Under the pieces are notes generated by a model that was not told the DNA's origin, searched no databases, and was given only the letters and a program-made list of their open reading frames with translations. From assembly GCF_029537395.1 (NCBI RefSeq), contig NZ_CP120677.1, positions 2,566,566 through 2,630,565 of the forward strand: 64,000 nt of DNA. The letters run 5' to 3'. Positions 18,519-28,050 of the stretch are shown here, piece by piece. This stretch comes from Tissierella sp. Yu-01. GTDB taxonomy: Bacteria > Bacillota > Clostridia > Tissierellales > Tissierellaceae. The position numbers and the translations under genes were made by a program. The first letter of the stretch is position 1; each line of letters begins with the position of its first letter.

Positions 18519-21500
18519 ATGATTTCTAAATTTAAGAAGGTATTGGTAGCAAACAGAGGCGAAATTGCCATAAGAATCATTCGTGCATGTGGAGAATTAG
18601 GTATTAGAAGTGTTGCAATCTACTCTGAAGAAGATAAGAATTCACTTTTTAGAACTAAGGCTGACGAATCCTATCTAATCGGAAAGAATAAAGGTCCTAT
18701 TGAGGCATATTTAAGTATAGATGAAATCATCCAACTTTCTTTGAAGAAAGGAGTTGATGCCATACATCCTGGTTACGGTTTTTTATCAGAAAACTCAGAG
18801 TTTGCTAAAAAGTGCGAGGAAGTAGGTTTAGTATTTATTGGTCCTGATTATGAAATGATGCAGAAGTTAGGAGATAAAATAAAATCTAAGATTGTAGCTA
18901 ATTCTGTAGGCGTGCCTACAATACCAGGAATCGATAAGGCAGTTTCTTCTGAAGAGGAAGCAATAAACTTCGCAAGATTCAGCGGATATCCAGTTATTTT
19001 AAAAGCATCTGCTGGTGGTGGCGGTAGAGGTATGCGAGTAGTGAAGGATGAAAGCAGCTTAATAGAGGAATATCATAATGCTAAGAACGAGGCGAAAAAA
19101 TCCTTTGGTATAGATGATATATTTATTGAGAAATATTTAGATAAACCAAAACATATTGAAGTCCAGGTAATGGGTGATAAATACGGAAATGTAGTACACC
19201 TTTATGAAAGGGACTGTTCAATTCAAAGAAGACATCAAAAGGTAGTAGAATTTACTCCTGCTTTTGGAATTACAGATGAGCAGAGAAAGGCCATATGTGA
19301 AGATGCAGTAAAGATAGTTAAATCCATTGATTATTGTAGCGTAGGTACTGTGGAGTTTCTGCTAGATAGTACAGGACAACATTATTTTATAGAGGTAAAT
19401 CCAAGAATTCAAGTAGAGCATACTATTACAGAAATGGTAACTGGAATTGACATCGTTCAAACACAGATTTTAATAGCTGAAGGGTATGCTTTAAATTCAC
19501 CTGAAATAGGAATATATAGTCAAGATGATATATCACCAAGGGGTTTTGCAATACAATGTAGAGTTACGACTGAAGATCCTTTAAATAACTTTGCACCTGA
19601 TACTGGTATAATAGATACATATAGGACAGGATCAGGATTTGGAATCAGACTTGATGGTGGTAGTGGATTTACAGGTGCTAATATTAGTCCATATTATGAT
19701 AGCCTATTAGTAAAGGTTACTTCACACTCAAGAACCTTTGATGATGCTGCTAAGAAGGCAATAAGAGCACTAAAGGAAATATTAATTCGAGGCGTTAAGA
19801 CAAATATCCCTTTATTGATCAATATCCTAAATAATGAGGAGTTTTTGAGGGGAAAATGTAATACAGGATTTCTTACATTTAACCCTTCTATATTCGACAT
19901 AAATATTAAATCTGATGTTGAACTTAAGATTTTGAATTATATTGGTGAAAAAGTCGTAAATGAGACTAAAGGTAATAAGCCTGATTTCGACATCCCTAAG
20001 ATACCTAAGGTAAAAAGACCTGATATTCAGTATGGAACTAAGCAAATCCTTGATGAAAAAGGACCAGAAGGTTTAGTTCAGTGGATAAAGGATTCTGAAA
20101 AATTATTAATAACAGATACAACAATGAGGGATGCGCATCAATCATTGATGGCTACTAGAATGAGAACAATTGATATGTATAATATAGCAAAGGCCACTTC
20201 TGTATTGGCAGGAGACCTATTTTCACTAGAGATGTGGGGAGGAGCCACTTTTGATGTAGCATATAGATTTTTACATGAATCTCCTTGGGAAAGACTTGAA
20301 ATGCTTCGTAAGAAGATACCAAATATCCTATTCCAAATGTTATTTAGAGGTGCTAATGCAGTAGGGTATAAGAACTATCCGGATAATGTTGTAAGGGCTA
20401 TGATAAGGAAATCCGCAGAAAGTGGAATTGATGTATTTAGAATTTTCGACTCACTTAATTGGCTAAAGGGCATGGAAATAGCCATAGATGAAGTTCTGAA
20501 AACAGATAAAATAGCAGAGGCTTGCATATGTTATACAGGAGATATACTAGATGAAAATAGAGATAAGTACAATCTTGAATATTATATAAAGACAGCAAAA
20601 GAACTAGAAAAAACAGGAGCACATATCATTGGAATAAAGGATATGGCGGCATTGTTAAAACCAAGGGCTGCATATAAGCTTGTGAAAGCACTTAAGGAAG
20701 AGATAGGTATTCCTATTCATCTTCATACTCATGACACTAGTGGAAATGGAGTGGCTACAGTATTAATGGCTTCTATGGCTGGAGTTGATATCGTAGATAC
20801 TGCTTTTAATAGTATGTCAGGGTTAACAAGTCAGCCTGCTTTAAACTCTGTAGTAGCAGCTTTAGAATTTACTGAGAGATCTACAGATCTAAACCTTGAA
20901 AATCTAGAAAAGATATCAGAATACTGGGAAAGTATACGACCTGTATATGCTAAATTTGAATCAGGCTTAAAATCTGGCTCGGCTTCAATCTACAAATACG
21001 AGATACCTGGTGGTCAGTATTCAAATCTAAAGCCTCAGGTGGAAAGCTTTGGCATAGGCCATAGATTCGATGATGTAAAGGAAATGTTTAAAGAAGTTAA
21101 TGATATGCTTGGTGATATAGTTAAGGTAACCCCATCATCAAAAGCAGTTGGTGATATGGCAATTTTTATGGTTCAAAATGATTTGAATAAGGATAATATC
21201 ATTGAAAAGGGAAAAGATATGGCATTTCCAGATTCGATAGTGTCATATTTTGAAGGAATGATGGGTCAGCCACTTGGTGGTTTCCCGGTGGAATTACAGA
21301 ACATAGTTCTAAAGGGTAAAGAACCAATTACTTGCAGACCGGGTGAACTCTTGACTCCAGTGGACTTTGATGAAACTAAAGACCACCTGGAAGAGAAATA
21401 CAATAGAAAATTTGATGAAAAAGAAATATTATCATATATTCTATATCCTAAGGTATTTGAGGACTATTTAAAGGATTTAAAGGAACAGGGGAATTTATCG

Positions 21501-21956
21501 AGAATTGCTAGTCATGTATTTTTTTATGGTTTAAGAGAAGGAGAAACCAGTGAAGTCCAAATTGCTGAAGGTAAGACTTTAATAGTAAAACTTTTGGAGA
21601 TAGGTAAAGTAGATAATGAAGGAAATAGAGTATTGATTTTTGAAGTAAATGATAGTACTAGAGTAGTTAAAATTTCAGATAAGAACAGTAATATTACTAA
21701 AGATATAATTGTAAAACAAAAAGCAAATCCTGATGATATATCTGAAATTGGAGCTAGTATACCTGGAAGGGTGGCAAAGATACTAGTTAACGTAGGAGAC
21801 AAAGTATCGATGAATCAAACAGTGGTCATAATAGAAGCAATGAAGATGGAAACAAGAGTTACATCTTCTATGGATGGAATTGTTAAATCTATAGGAATTA
21901 AAGAAGGACAATTAATAGAAAGCGGAGAATTATTAATGAGACTAGAAAATAAATAA
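18519..21956 (+). CDS. pyc: Pyruvate carboxylase
   Basis: A full-length 1145-residue biotin enzyme that makes oxaloacetate from pyruvate, bicarbonate and ATP. The biotin carboxylase part (about residues 1-455) shows VANRGEIAIRIIRACGELG, ASAGGGGRGMRV and FIEVNPRIQVEHT. The carboxyltransferase part (about 530-830) shows TTMRDAHQSLMATRMRT and HLHTHDTSGNG. A PC-specific linker follows, then the biotin carboxyl carrier domain with the lysine in EAMKMET. The ATG at 18519 follows AAAAGGGGTAGG. It likely serves anaplerosis. The next gene starts 14 bases after its stop and may be co-transcribed. Confidence 0.97.
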   Translation: MISKFKKVLVANRGEIAIRIIRACGELGIRSVAIYSEEDKNSLFRTKADESYLIGKNKGPIEAYLSIDEIIQLSLKKGVDAIHPGYGFLSENSEFAKKCEEVGLVFIGPDYEMMQKLGDKIKSKIVANSVGVPTIPGIDKAVSSEEEAINFARFSGYPVILKASAGGGGRGMRVVKDESSLIEEYHNAKNEAKKSFGIDDIFIEKYLDKPKHIEVQVMGDKYGNVVHLYERDCSIQRRHQKVVEFTPAFGITDEQRKAICEDAVKIVKSIDYCSVGTVEFLLDSTGQHYFIEVNPRIQVEHTITEMVTGIDIVQTQILIAEGYALNSPEIGIYSQDDISPRGFAIQCRVTTEDPLNNFAPDTGIIDTYRTGSGFGIRLDGGSGFTGANISPYYDSLLVKVTSHSRTFDDAAKKAIRALKEILIRGVKTNIPLLINILNNEEFLRGKCNTGFLTFNPSIFDINIKSDVELKILNYIGEKVVNETKGNKPDFDIPKIPKVKRPDIQYGTKQILDEKGPEGLVQWIKDSEKLLITDTTMRDAHQSLMATRMRTIDMYNIAKATSVLAGDLFSLEMWGGATFDVAYRFLHESPWERLEMLRKKIPNILFQMLFRGANAVGYKNYPDNVVRAMIRKSAESGIDVFRIFDSLNWLKGMEIAIDEVLKTDKIAEACICYTGDILDENRDKYNLEYYIKTAKELEKTGAHIIGIKDMAALLKPRAAYKLVKALKEEIGIPIHLHTHDTSGNGVATVLMASMAGVDIVDTAFNSMSGLTSQPALNSVVAALEFTERSTDLNLENLEKISEYWESIRPVYAKFESGLKSGSASIYKYEIPGGQYSNLKPQVESFGIGHRFDDVKEMFKEVNDMLGDIVKVTPSSKAVGDMAIFMVQNDLNKDNIIEKGKDMAFPDSIVSYFEGMMGQPLGGFPVELQNIVLKGKEPITCRPGELLTPVDFDETKDHLEEKYNRKFDEKEILSYILYPKVFEDYLKDLKEQGNLSRIASHVFFYGLREGETSEVQIAEGKTLIVKLLEIGKVDNEGNRVLIFEVNDSTRVVKISDKNSNITKDIIVKQKANPDDISEIGASIPGRVAKILVNVGDKVSMNQTVVIIEAMKMETRVTSSMDGIVKSIGIKEGQLIESGELLMRLENK

Positions 21957-21970
21957 TAGGAGGGATGCAA

Positions 21971-22354
21971 ATGGAATATAAGTTTCTTCATACTTGTATT
22001 AGAGTTATGGATTTAGAAAAATCTTTAAAATTCTATAAGGAAGCATTAGGTTTAGTTGAAACAAGAAGAAAGGACTTCCCAGAGGATGAATTTACATTAG
22101 TATATCTAAGTGATGCTGATGGTAAATTTGAACTAGAGTTGACCTATAATTATAATCCTGAGAAGCCATACGTAATTGGGGATGGATATAGCCATTTGGC
22201 CATGTCAGTAAAGGATTTAGAATCATCAAGGCAAAAACATCTAGAAATGGGCTATGAGGTAACAGAATTATCAGGTCTACCAGGAGATCCACCAAAGTTC
22301 TATTTTGTAACTGATCCTGATGGATACGATATAGAAATCATCAGAGCGAAATAA
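21971..22354 (+). CDS. Glyoxalase/VOC-family protein
   Basis: A 127-residue vicinal-oxygen-chelate protein. It opens with FLHTCIRVMDLEKSLKFYKEALGL (shown here in sense only), the glyoxalase I start with its metal-binding His. It includes LELTYNYN, a second His in YSHLAMSV, and ends FVTDPDGYDIEII with a candidate metal Glu. This is the lactoylglutathione lyase-like pattern, although clostridia usually lack glutathione, so the thiol cofactor or true substrate is uncertain. The ATG at 21971 has AGGAGGG 6 bases upstream and is preferred to the ATG at 21965. It follows pyc closely and ends at a double terminator. Confidence 0.88.
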   Translation: MEYKFLHTCIRVMDLEKSLKFYKEALGLVETRRKDFPEDEFTLVYLSDADGKFELELTYNYNPEKPYVIGDGYSHLAMSVKDLESSRQKHLEMGYEVTELSGLPGDPPKFYFVTDPDGYDIEIIRAK

Positions 22355-22355
22355 A

Positions 22356-22416
22356 TGGGACAAAGGCACAGGTGAACTGTCCCACTTTTTAAGGAGGCAG
22401 AAATGCTTCCTTTTTT
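22356..22416 (+). terminator. Tandem rho-independent terminators after the VOC gene
   Basis: The first stem is TGGGACA / TGTCCCA followed by CTTTTT (22356-22390). A second stem AAGGAGGCA / TGCTTCCTT followed by six T residues begins at once (22391-22416). Confidence 0.9.
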
Positions 22417-22437
22417 AATTATAATAGATTCTTGTAT

Positions 22438-22545
22438 CCCCGGAATTTTAGTAATAACACACTTACTGTTTCGGACTTTAAAAACGAGGAAGAATATCCT
22501 CGTTGCAGCGGTGTGTGGAAACTGCATTCCTTATGTAATTCGGTC
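22438..22545 (+). repeat. Short composite intergenic repeat (AGTAATAAC hairpin plus TTGCAGCGGTG element), copy C
   Basis: A hairpin flanked by CCGGAA and TTTCGG carries AGTAATAACA in its loop (22450-22459), as does 52079-52120. After CTTTAAA comes the stem AACGAGGA / TCCTCGTT (22483-22504) and GCAGCGGTGTG, matching the corresponding part of the 136-bp repeats. A third weak hairpin, AATTC/GAATT, follows. The element fills the leader of the ferredoxin/AOR operon. Confidence 0.6.
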
Positions 22546-22619
22546 AGAATTATTGTCCATTATAAACAATATAATGTATAATAAGGTTAGAAAACGATTT
22601 CATAAAGGGGAGGGTTTAT

Positions 22620-23018
22620 ATGAAGTTTTTGGATAAGGTTGATAGTCTGTGTACACAGTGTGGGAATTGTGAAGAAGTTTGTTCTACATCATATTTTAAG
22701 AAGAATGAACGAACTCTATCAAGAATTAAAATCAATGAAAGCTCAGAACCTATAATAAATGTCTGCAATCAATGTGGAGAGTGTATTGATATCTGTCCTA
22801 CAGAGGCTATTTATAGAGACAAGCAAGGTGTAGTTAGAATTAGGAAAGATGATTGTGTTGGTTGTTTTATGTGTGTTGGCTTTTGTCCTGATTTGGTGAT
22901 GATGCAACATGATGAATATATAGAGCCATTCAAATGTATAGCATGTGATCTATGTGCCAAGGAGTGTCCAACTGGCGCGATTTTCATAAATAAGAAGGAT
23001 CTTGCATTTGCTGATTAA
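22620..23018 (+). CDS. Polyferredoxin-like 4Fe-4S protein, partner of AOR
   Basis: A 132-residue iron-sulfur protein with four cysteine clusters: CTQCGNCEEVC, CNQCGECIDICP, CVGCFMCVGFCP and CIACDLCAKECP. It probably holds up to four [4Fe-4S] centres and passes electrons. It is followed after 16 bases by the aldehyde ferredoxin oxidoreductase gene, so it is the likely electron partner of that enzyme, as in other AOR operons with a dedicated ferredoxin. The ATG follows the ribosome site GGGGAGGG by 6 bases. Confidence 0.92.
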   Translation: MKFLDKVDSLCTQCGNCEEVCSTSYFKKNERTLSRIKINESSEPIINVCNQCGECIDICPTEAIYRDKQGVVRIRKDDCVGCFMCVGFCPDLVMMQHDEYIEPFKCIACDLCAKECPTGAIFINKKDLAFAD

Positions 23019-23034
23019 TAAGGGGGGAGCTAAG

Positions 23035-25206
23035 ATGGATATAAATACTCTAAAAGAAAAGCGAAGACTGATTAAGGAATATAAATATGAGCTTGGTAGG
23101 GTAGACAAAGGTTATACAGATAGGACTTTATACATAAATATTTCTAATAATACTATTGATTCAAAGCCAGTAACCCAGATGATGAAGGATAAGTTCATAG
23201 GGGGTAAGGGATTTGGGCTTTGGTATCTTTGGAATGCAGTAAATCCAAATACTAAGTGGAATGACCCTAAGAATGAAATAGTAATTGCGGGGGGACCTGT
23301 ATGTGGAATAACTCAATATCCTGGCTCAGGTAAATCCTTAGTATGCAGCATATCACCTTTAACAGATATCCCTATAGATAGTAATGTTGGAGGATATGTT
23401 GGACCATTTTTAAAATTCTCTGGGTGGGATGCTTTAGAAATCCAAGGCAAAGCAGAGAAGGACATTGTTATATATATAGACGGAAATTCAGGAGTTGTAA
23501 AGATAGAGGAAATCCCACTGGAAGAAGTTGATGCTCATTTAGTAGGAGAAGTACTAACTGAGATGTTTGCCGATGATGAAAAGGATAAGAGAAATGTAGC
23601 TGTAGTTACAGCAGGCTCTGCAGCTGAACATACAAGATTTGGCTTGCTTAACTTTACCTTCTATGATGTAAGACGTAAGGTAGCTAGATTAAAGCAAGCA
23701 GGTCGTGGTGGAATTGGTACGGTATTTAGAGATAAGAAAATAAAGGCTGTTGTTGTCAAATTTAGTAATGTTAAGGGAGATTTAAACAACCCTGCTGATA
23801 TTTCAAAAATCAACAAAGCTGGCATCAAACTCCATAGGGAAATACATGATTTAGACCATAAACAAAACAATATGAGAAAAATCGGCACAGCAAATATAAT
23901 TGAGGTAATGGATCAATATGACTTATTGCCTGTTCATAATTATCAATATGGATGCCATCCTGATACTAACAATATACAGTCTAAAGTGTTCATAGAAGAA
24001 TACTTAACTCAGGGATTATCGGATGGTTGCTGGTATGGATGTTCAATGTCTTGTGCAAAGGCTGCTGATAATTTTAAGTTAAAGACTGGTCCGTACAAAG
24101 ATACTCTTGTTACAGTAGATGGTCCAGAATATGAAAATGCAGCAGGTCTAGGGTCCAACTGTGGAATTTTCGATCCTGAGGCAATATTAGAGCTTAATTT
24201 CTACTGTGATACCTATGCAATAGATACTATTTCCTTTGGGACTGCCACTGCTTTTGCAATGGAGTGCTATGAAAGAGGAATTATCAATAAGGAAGTAACT
24301 GGCGGACTAGAACTTAACTTTGGAAATTTTGAGGCAGCGGTAGAGCTTCTACATCAAATGTCTAGAGGAGAAGGCTTCGGTGTTACAGTAGGACAGGGAA
24401 TTCATAGAATGAAGAAATTATTCGTAGAGAAATATGGCTCTGATCCTGAGTTTTTATTTGATATAGGAATGGAGCAGAAGGGCCTTGAGTATTCAGAATA
24501 TATGCCTAAGGAATCCCTAGCTCAACAGGGTGGTTATGGTCTTACAAACAAGGGACCTCAACATGATGAGGCATGGTTAATATTCATGGATATGGTAAAT
24601 AACCAAATCCCAACCTTTGAAGATAAAGCAGAAGCGCTTCATTATTTCCCAATGTTTAGAACATGGTTTGGTCTATATGGATTGTGTAAACTTCCATGGA
24701 ATGATATAGTTCCAGCAGATAATAAATACACTGATGAACCCGCTAAGATACCTGAGCATGTTCAAAACTATATAGATATTGTAAATGGGGTAACTGGCAA
24801 AAACATAGATAGTGTTGAACTCATTAGAGAATCAGAAAGGGTATATAATTTCCAGAAGGTATTTAATATAAGAATGGGTAAGGGTTTAAGAGAACATGAT
24901 AAAGCTCCTTATCGCTCTATGGGTCCTGTAACCGTTGAAGAATATGAGTCAAGAGTTGAAAGATATGATACTCAACTTAAGGAATTACTTGAGTTTGATC
25001 CTGAAGGCAAATCAACAGAAGAAAAGATGTCAGTATTAAGAGCCTATAGAGAGGAGCAATATGAAAAACTAACTGATGCTGTATATAAAAGACGTGGATG
25101 GACACCTGGTGGAGTACCCACAATTGAATATCTAAAAGAAATAGGTATGGATCTACCAGAGGTATTAGAAGTAGTAGAAGAGCATTTGGCAAAAGAATAT
25201 GCATAG
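23035..25206 (+). CDS. Aldehyde ferredoxin oxidoreductase family protein (tungsten/molybdopterin)
   Basis: A 723-residue AOR-family enzyme. The N-terminal domain has FIGGKGFGLWYLWN and the cofactor loops AGGPVCGITQYPGSGKSLVC and GRGGIGTVFRDKK. The Fe-S motif CWYGCSMSC lies near residue 340, with a later conserved Cys in GLYGLC. Such enzymes carry a tungsten bis-pyranopterin and one [4Fe-4S] cluster and interconvert aldehydes and carboxylic acids with ferredoxin. The family has several subgroups (AOR, FOR, BamB-like), so the substrate is open. It lies between a ferredoxin gene and a ThiS/MoaD-like gene, all three reading in one direction with short gaps. The ATG has a GGGGGGAG site. Confidence 0.95.
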   Translation: MDINTLKEKRRLIKEYKYELGRVDKGYTDRTLYINISNNTIDSKPVTQMMKDKFIGGKGFGLWYLWNAVNPNTKWNDPKNEIVIAGGPVCGITQYPGSGKSLVCSISPLTDIPIDSNVGGYVGPFLKFSGWDALEIQGKAEKDIVIYIDGNSGVVKIEEIPLEEVDAHLVGEVLTEMFADDEKDKRNVAVVTAGSAAEHTRFGLLNFTFYDVRRKVARLKQAGRGGIGTVFRDKKIKAVVVKFSNVKGDLNNPADISKINKAGIKLHREIHDLDHKQNNMRKIGTANIIEVMDQYDLLPVHNYQYGCHPDTNNIQSKVFIEEYLTQGLSDGCWYGCSMSCAKAADNFKLKTGPYKDTLVTVDGPEYENAAGLGSNCGIFDPEAILELNFYCDTYAIDTISFGTATAFAMECYERGIINKEVTGGLELNFGNFEAAVELLHQMSRGEGFGVTVGQGIHRMKKLFVEKYGSDPEFLFDIGMEQKGLEYSEYMPKESLAQQGGYGLTNKGPQHDEAWLIFMDMVNNQIPTFEDKAEALHYFPMFRTWFGLYGLCKLPWNDIVPADNKYTDEPAKIPEHVQNYIDIVNGVTGKNIDSVELIRESERVYNFQKVFNIRMGKGLREHDKAPYRSMGPVTVEEYESRVERYDTQLKELLEFDPEGKSTEEKMSVLRAYREEQYEKLTDAVYKRRGWTPGGVPTIEYLKEIGMDLPEVLEVVEEHLAKEYA

Positions 25207-25221
25207 ATTGGGGGGATAGCT

Positions 25222-25419
25222 ATAATAAAGCTTAATAACAGAGATTTTCCATGGGAAGATGGCTTAACTATAGCTGATATAATAGAGAAAAAGAATTTTA
25301 CCTTTCCTAAGCTGATAGTTAAAATAAATGGAAATGTTATTGAAGAAGAGGATTACTCATCCACCCTAGTAAATGATAGTGACAATGTACAGATAATTCA
25401 CCTGTTAGCAGGGGGTTAG
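25222..25419 (+). CDS. ThiS/MoaD-like ubiquitin-fold protein with no canonical start codon
   Basis: A 65-codon frame directly after AOR encodes a beta-grasp protein: IKLNNRDFPWEDGLTIADI at the start, FPKLIVKINGNVIEEEDY in the middle, and VQIIHLLAGG at the end. The C-terminal Gly-Gly is the activation site of sulfur-carrier proteins such as ThiS and MoaD. No ATG, GTG or TTG occurs anywhere in the frame. The likely start is ATA at 25222 or 25225, 6-9 bases after TTGGGGGG. MoaD-like genes commonly accompany AOR genes and serve tungstopterin synthesis. Either ATA is used as start or the gene has lost its start. The stop is followed by a terminator. Confidence 0.75.
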   Translation: MIKLNNRDFPWEDGLTIADIIEKKNFTFPKLIVKINGNVIEEEDYSSTLVNDSDNVQIIHLLAGG

Positions 25420-25426
25420 GGACAAA

Positions 25427-25457
25427 GGGACAGGATACCTGTCCCATTTTGTTTGCA
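25427..25457 (+). terminator. Rho-independent terminator of the AOR operon
   Basis: The stem GGGACAGG-ATA-CCTGTCCC is followed by ATTTTGTTT, 8 bases after the ThiS/MoaD-like stop. Confidence 0.9.
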
Positions 25458-25482
25458 AATTTTCATTAGAAAAAGTTGTACG

Positions 25483-25511
25483 TTGTGAAATGTGAATTGA
25501 ATAGCTATAAT
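25483..25511 (+). promoter_or_regulatory. Sigma-A-type promoter of the M20/DUF401 operon
   Basis: TTGTGA (25483-25488) and TATAAT (25506-25511) are separated by 17 bases, 31 bases before the ATG. Confidence 0.65.
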
Positions 25512-25542
25512 AGACTAAAGACTAGACGAAAGGTGATGCACA

Positions 25543-26703
25543 ATGTATAAGAATATAATTGACAATTACAAAGGTCAAGTTCTCGAACTTAATGACTATA
25601 TGGCAGATAACCCTGAAATTGGTGGTGAGGAATTTAAATCTTCAAAAAAGATAGTAGAGGTTCTGAAAAATAACGGATTTGATGTAGAATATCCATTTTC
25701 CGGCCTTGATACTTCATTTAAGGCAAGTATAAATAAAGGCAAGTCTAACAAGGCTGCAATTCTTGTTGAATATGATGCTCTACGTGGGCTTGGTCATGCT
25801 TGTGGACACTGCGCTAGTGGGTCAATTAGCATACTTGCTGCTTTAGTACTAAATGAAATAAGAGATAGTATTGATGCTCAAATAGACATAATAGGAACAC
25901 CTGATGAAGAGATGCGAGGAGCAAAGGCTTTTATGGCTAATAATGGAGTATTTGATGGATATGATTTTGCCATTATGATGCATATGAATAATAAAAGCTA
26001 TGTATATAGCCCAACATTGGCTTTAGATTGTTATGAATTTGAGTTTAATGGACATCTTGCCCATGCTGCAGCAGCACCTTGGAATGGCAGAAATGCACTA
26101 AATGCCATTAGACTATTGTTTGATGCAACAGATATGATGAGACAGCATGTAAGAGATGATGTAAGAATTCATGGAATTATAAAGGATGGAGGCAAGGCTT
26201 CAAATATAGTCCCAGAACATTCAGCTGCTGAATTTTGCGTAAGAAGCAAGAGCAGAGACTATCTTAATAATATATGTGAATGGGTTAAAGACTGTGCAAA
26301 GGCTGCTGCTTTAGCTACTAGAACAGAGGTTGATATAAAAGAGATTGGTGAAAAGTACAATGAACTTTCTAGAAAAATAACTGGTGATAAAGTTCTAGAA
26401 GAACTTTTTTCAGACCTTGGCATCGAAACTATTGATAAAAGCAATACTATTGGAGGATCTTCTGATATAGGTAATGTTGATTATGTTTGTCCAGCCTTTC
26501 ATCCATATATAAGTATTGGCGAAGACTTTGGGACCCATACAGTTGAATTTGCAAATGCAATGAAGAATGAAAAGACCTATGAAGCTATTTTAAAAGGTGG
26601 AGAGATAATAGCAAGATTCGTTACTAGAATGTATGAAGAGCCTGAACTTCTTAAGAAGATAAAGGAAGAGCATAAAAAGAATAGACAGAAAGGGAGTATT
26701 TGA
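25543..26703 (+). CDS. M20-family metallo-amidohydrolase
   Basis: A 386-residue M20D-type peptidase/amidohydrolase. Seen are NPEIGGEEFKSS (substrate loop), the metal site GLGHACGHCASGS (HxCGH), a catalytic DEEMRGAK acid pair, FNGHLAHAAAAPWNGRNAL (dimerisation/His), and IGGSSDIGNVDYVCPAFHPY near the end. Enzymes of this type (AbgB, aminoacylase, HipO-like) cleave acyl or aryl groups from amino acids. It forms an operon with a DUF401 permease through a TGATG stop-start overlap, which suggests import of an N-acylated compound followed by its hydrolysis. Exact substrate unknown. Confidence 0.92.
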   Translation: MYKNIIDNYKGQVLELNDYMADNPEIGGEEFKSSKKIVEVLKNNGFDVEYPFSGLDTSFKASINKGKSNKAAILVEYDALRGLGHACGHCASGSISILAALVLNEIRDSIDAQIDIIGTPDEEMRGAKAFMANNGVFDGYDFAIMMHMNNKSYVYSPTLALDCYEFEFNGHLAHAAAAPWNGRNALNAIRLLFDATDMMRQHVRDDVRIHGIIKDGGKASNIVPEHSAAEFCVRSKSRDYLNNICEWVKDCAKAAALATRTEVDIKEIGEKYNELSRKITGDKVLEELFSDLGIETIDKSNTIGGSSDIGNVDYVCPAFHPYISIGEDFGTHTVEFANAMKNEKTYEAILKGGEIIARFVTRMYEEPELLKKIKEEHKKNRQKGSI

Positions 26704-27920
26704 TGTATCAATTATTTGCAACTATTATAGCATTTCTATGTATCCCAATTCTTATAAGATTTAAATTCAAGCTAAGCAAAACCCTATTAATAACTGCTTT
26801 AGTGCTGGGCATGGTTTCAGGGATAGGGATTATCAATCTAAAGGATGCCTTTCTAAGTGTCATCACAGATAAATCTTCTTTATCTACAATATTAACAGTT
26901 GCAATGGTTACGATTTTAAGTGGATTAATGAAACAATATAGAATCCTAGATAAGATTGTGGAATCTATGTTAATAGTTATAAATAACAAGAAGGTTATTT
27001 TAATGATAATACCTGCTATGATAGGTATGTTAATAGTTCCAGGTGGAGCTTTGTTATCTGCTCCATTTATAAATAATCTTGGAGAAGAAATGGGAATTAA
27101 ACAATCAAGACGTGCAGCTATTAATCTTGTTTTCAGGCATATATCGATGTTTATATTGCCATATTCAACATCCCTATTAATTATATCAGGATCTATGCCT
27201 CAAATAAATATTGGACAAATAATATTATTAAATCTTATATTTGTTATAAGTATGATCATAATTGGATATTTCATGTTTATTAGAGATATAGACTTTGAGA
27301 AATCTATAGAAGATAGGAAGGATATAGGAAAAAACATAGTAAATTTAATAGTACATACTTCACCTATATATGTATGTGTTATATTGAATGTTTTAACTGG
27401 TCTCCCATTTTATATTACACTTATTGGAAGTATTATCTTAGTTTTTTTATTAGGAGACAAAGAAGACTTTTTTAGGCACTTAATCAAGTCTTTTAATCTA
27501 AATACAGTACTAATAGTAATAGCTGTATTTATTATAAAAGGAATAATATTAAGAATGGATGATTTGCTGCAATTATTTAATACTATGTTTTTAGGAAGTG
27601 ATAGTGTTTTTTCAATAATGATAGTGTTTTTTATATCATCTTTTTTCTTTGGATTTATCACTGGAAATCAAACTGCTTCTCTGGCAATTTTACTTCCGAT
27701 GGTTACTATGCTAAATGTATCTAACGAAACATTATATGTGTATCTATATTTTTCATATTGTTGTGCATTTCTTGGTTATTTCTTTTCGCCATTACATCTA
27801 TGTCAAGCATTTACAGTACAACATATGGGAGTTGCGACTAAAGATCTTTATAAGGAATATAAGTATTTTCCTGTGTACTTAGTATTGGTTTTGATGATAT
27901 CGTTCATGATACTAGTTTAA
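26703..27920 (+). CDS. DUF401-family integral membrane protein (ion/organic acid transporter superfamily)
   Basis: A 405-residue protein with about 11 hydrophobic segments. The conserved pieces LIVPGGALLSAPFI (about residue 110) and FITGNQTASLAILLPM (about residue 320) occupy equivalent positions in the two halves, as in ion-transporter-superfamily permeases. The ATG at 26703 overlaps the preceding stop (TGATG). DUF401 proteins have no firmly established substrate that I know of. Coupling to an M20 amidohydrolase suggests uptake of that enzyme's substrate or export of its product. Confidence 0.82.
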   Translation: MYQLFATIIAFLCIPILIRFKFKLSKTLLITALVLGMVSGIGIINLKDAFLSVITDKSSLSTILTVAMVTILSGLMKQYRILDKIVESMLIVINNKKVILMIIPAMIGMLIVPGGALLSAPFINNLGEEMGIKQSRRAAINLVFRHISMFILPYSTSLLIISGSMPQINIGQIILLNLIFVISMIIIGYFMFIRDIDFEKSIEDRKDIGKNIVNLIVHTSPIYVCVILNVLTGLPFYITLIGSIILVFLLGDKEDFFRHLIKSFNLNTVLIVIAVFIIKGIILRMDDLLQLFNTMFLGSDSVFSIMIVFFISSFFFGFITGNQTASLAILLPMVTMLNVSNETLYVYLYFSYCCAFLGYFFSPLHLCQAFTVQHMGVATKDLYKEYKYFPVYLVLVLMISFMILV

Positions 27921-28050
27921 TGTGGGATTGATGTTTGAATGGTTAAGATTTGTTAATTTAAGCACACTTATTTGATTTAGTAGTCGAATATCCAAAATTA
28001 GGGTATAATAAATTAGAAGATTATATTAGCAAAAGATAAGGAGTGATTTT

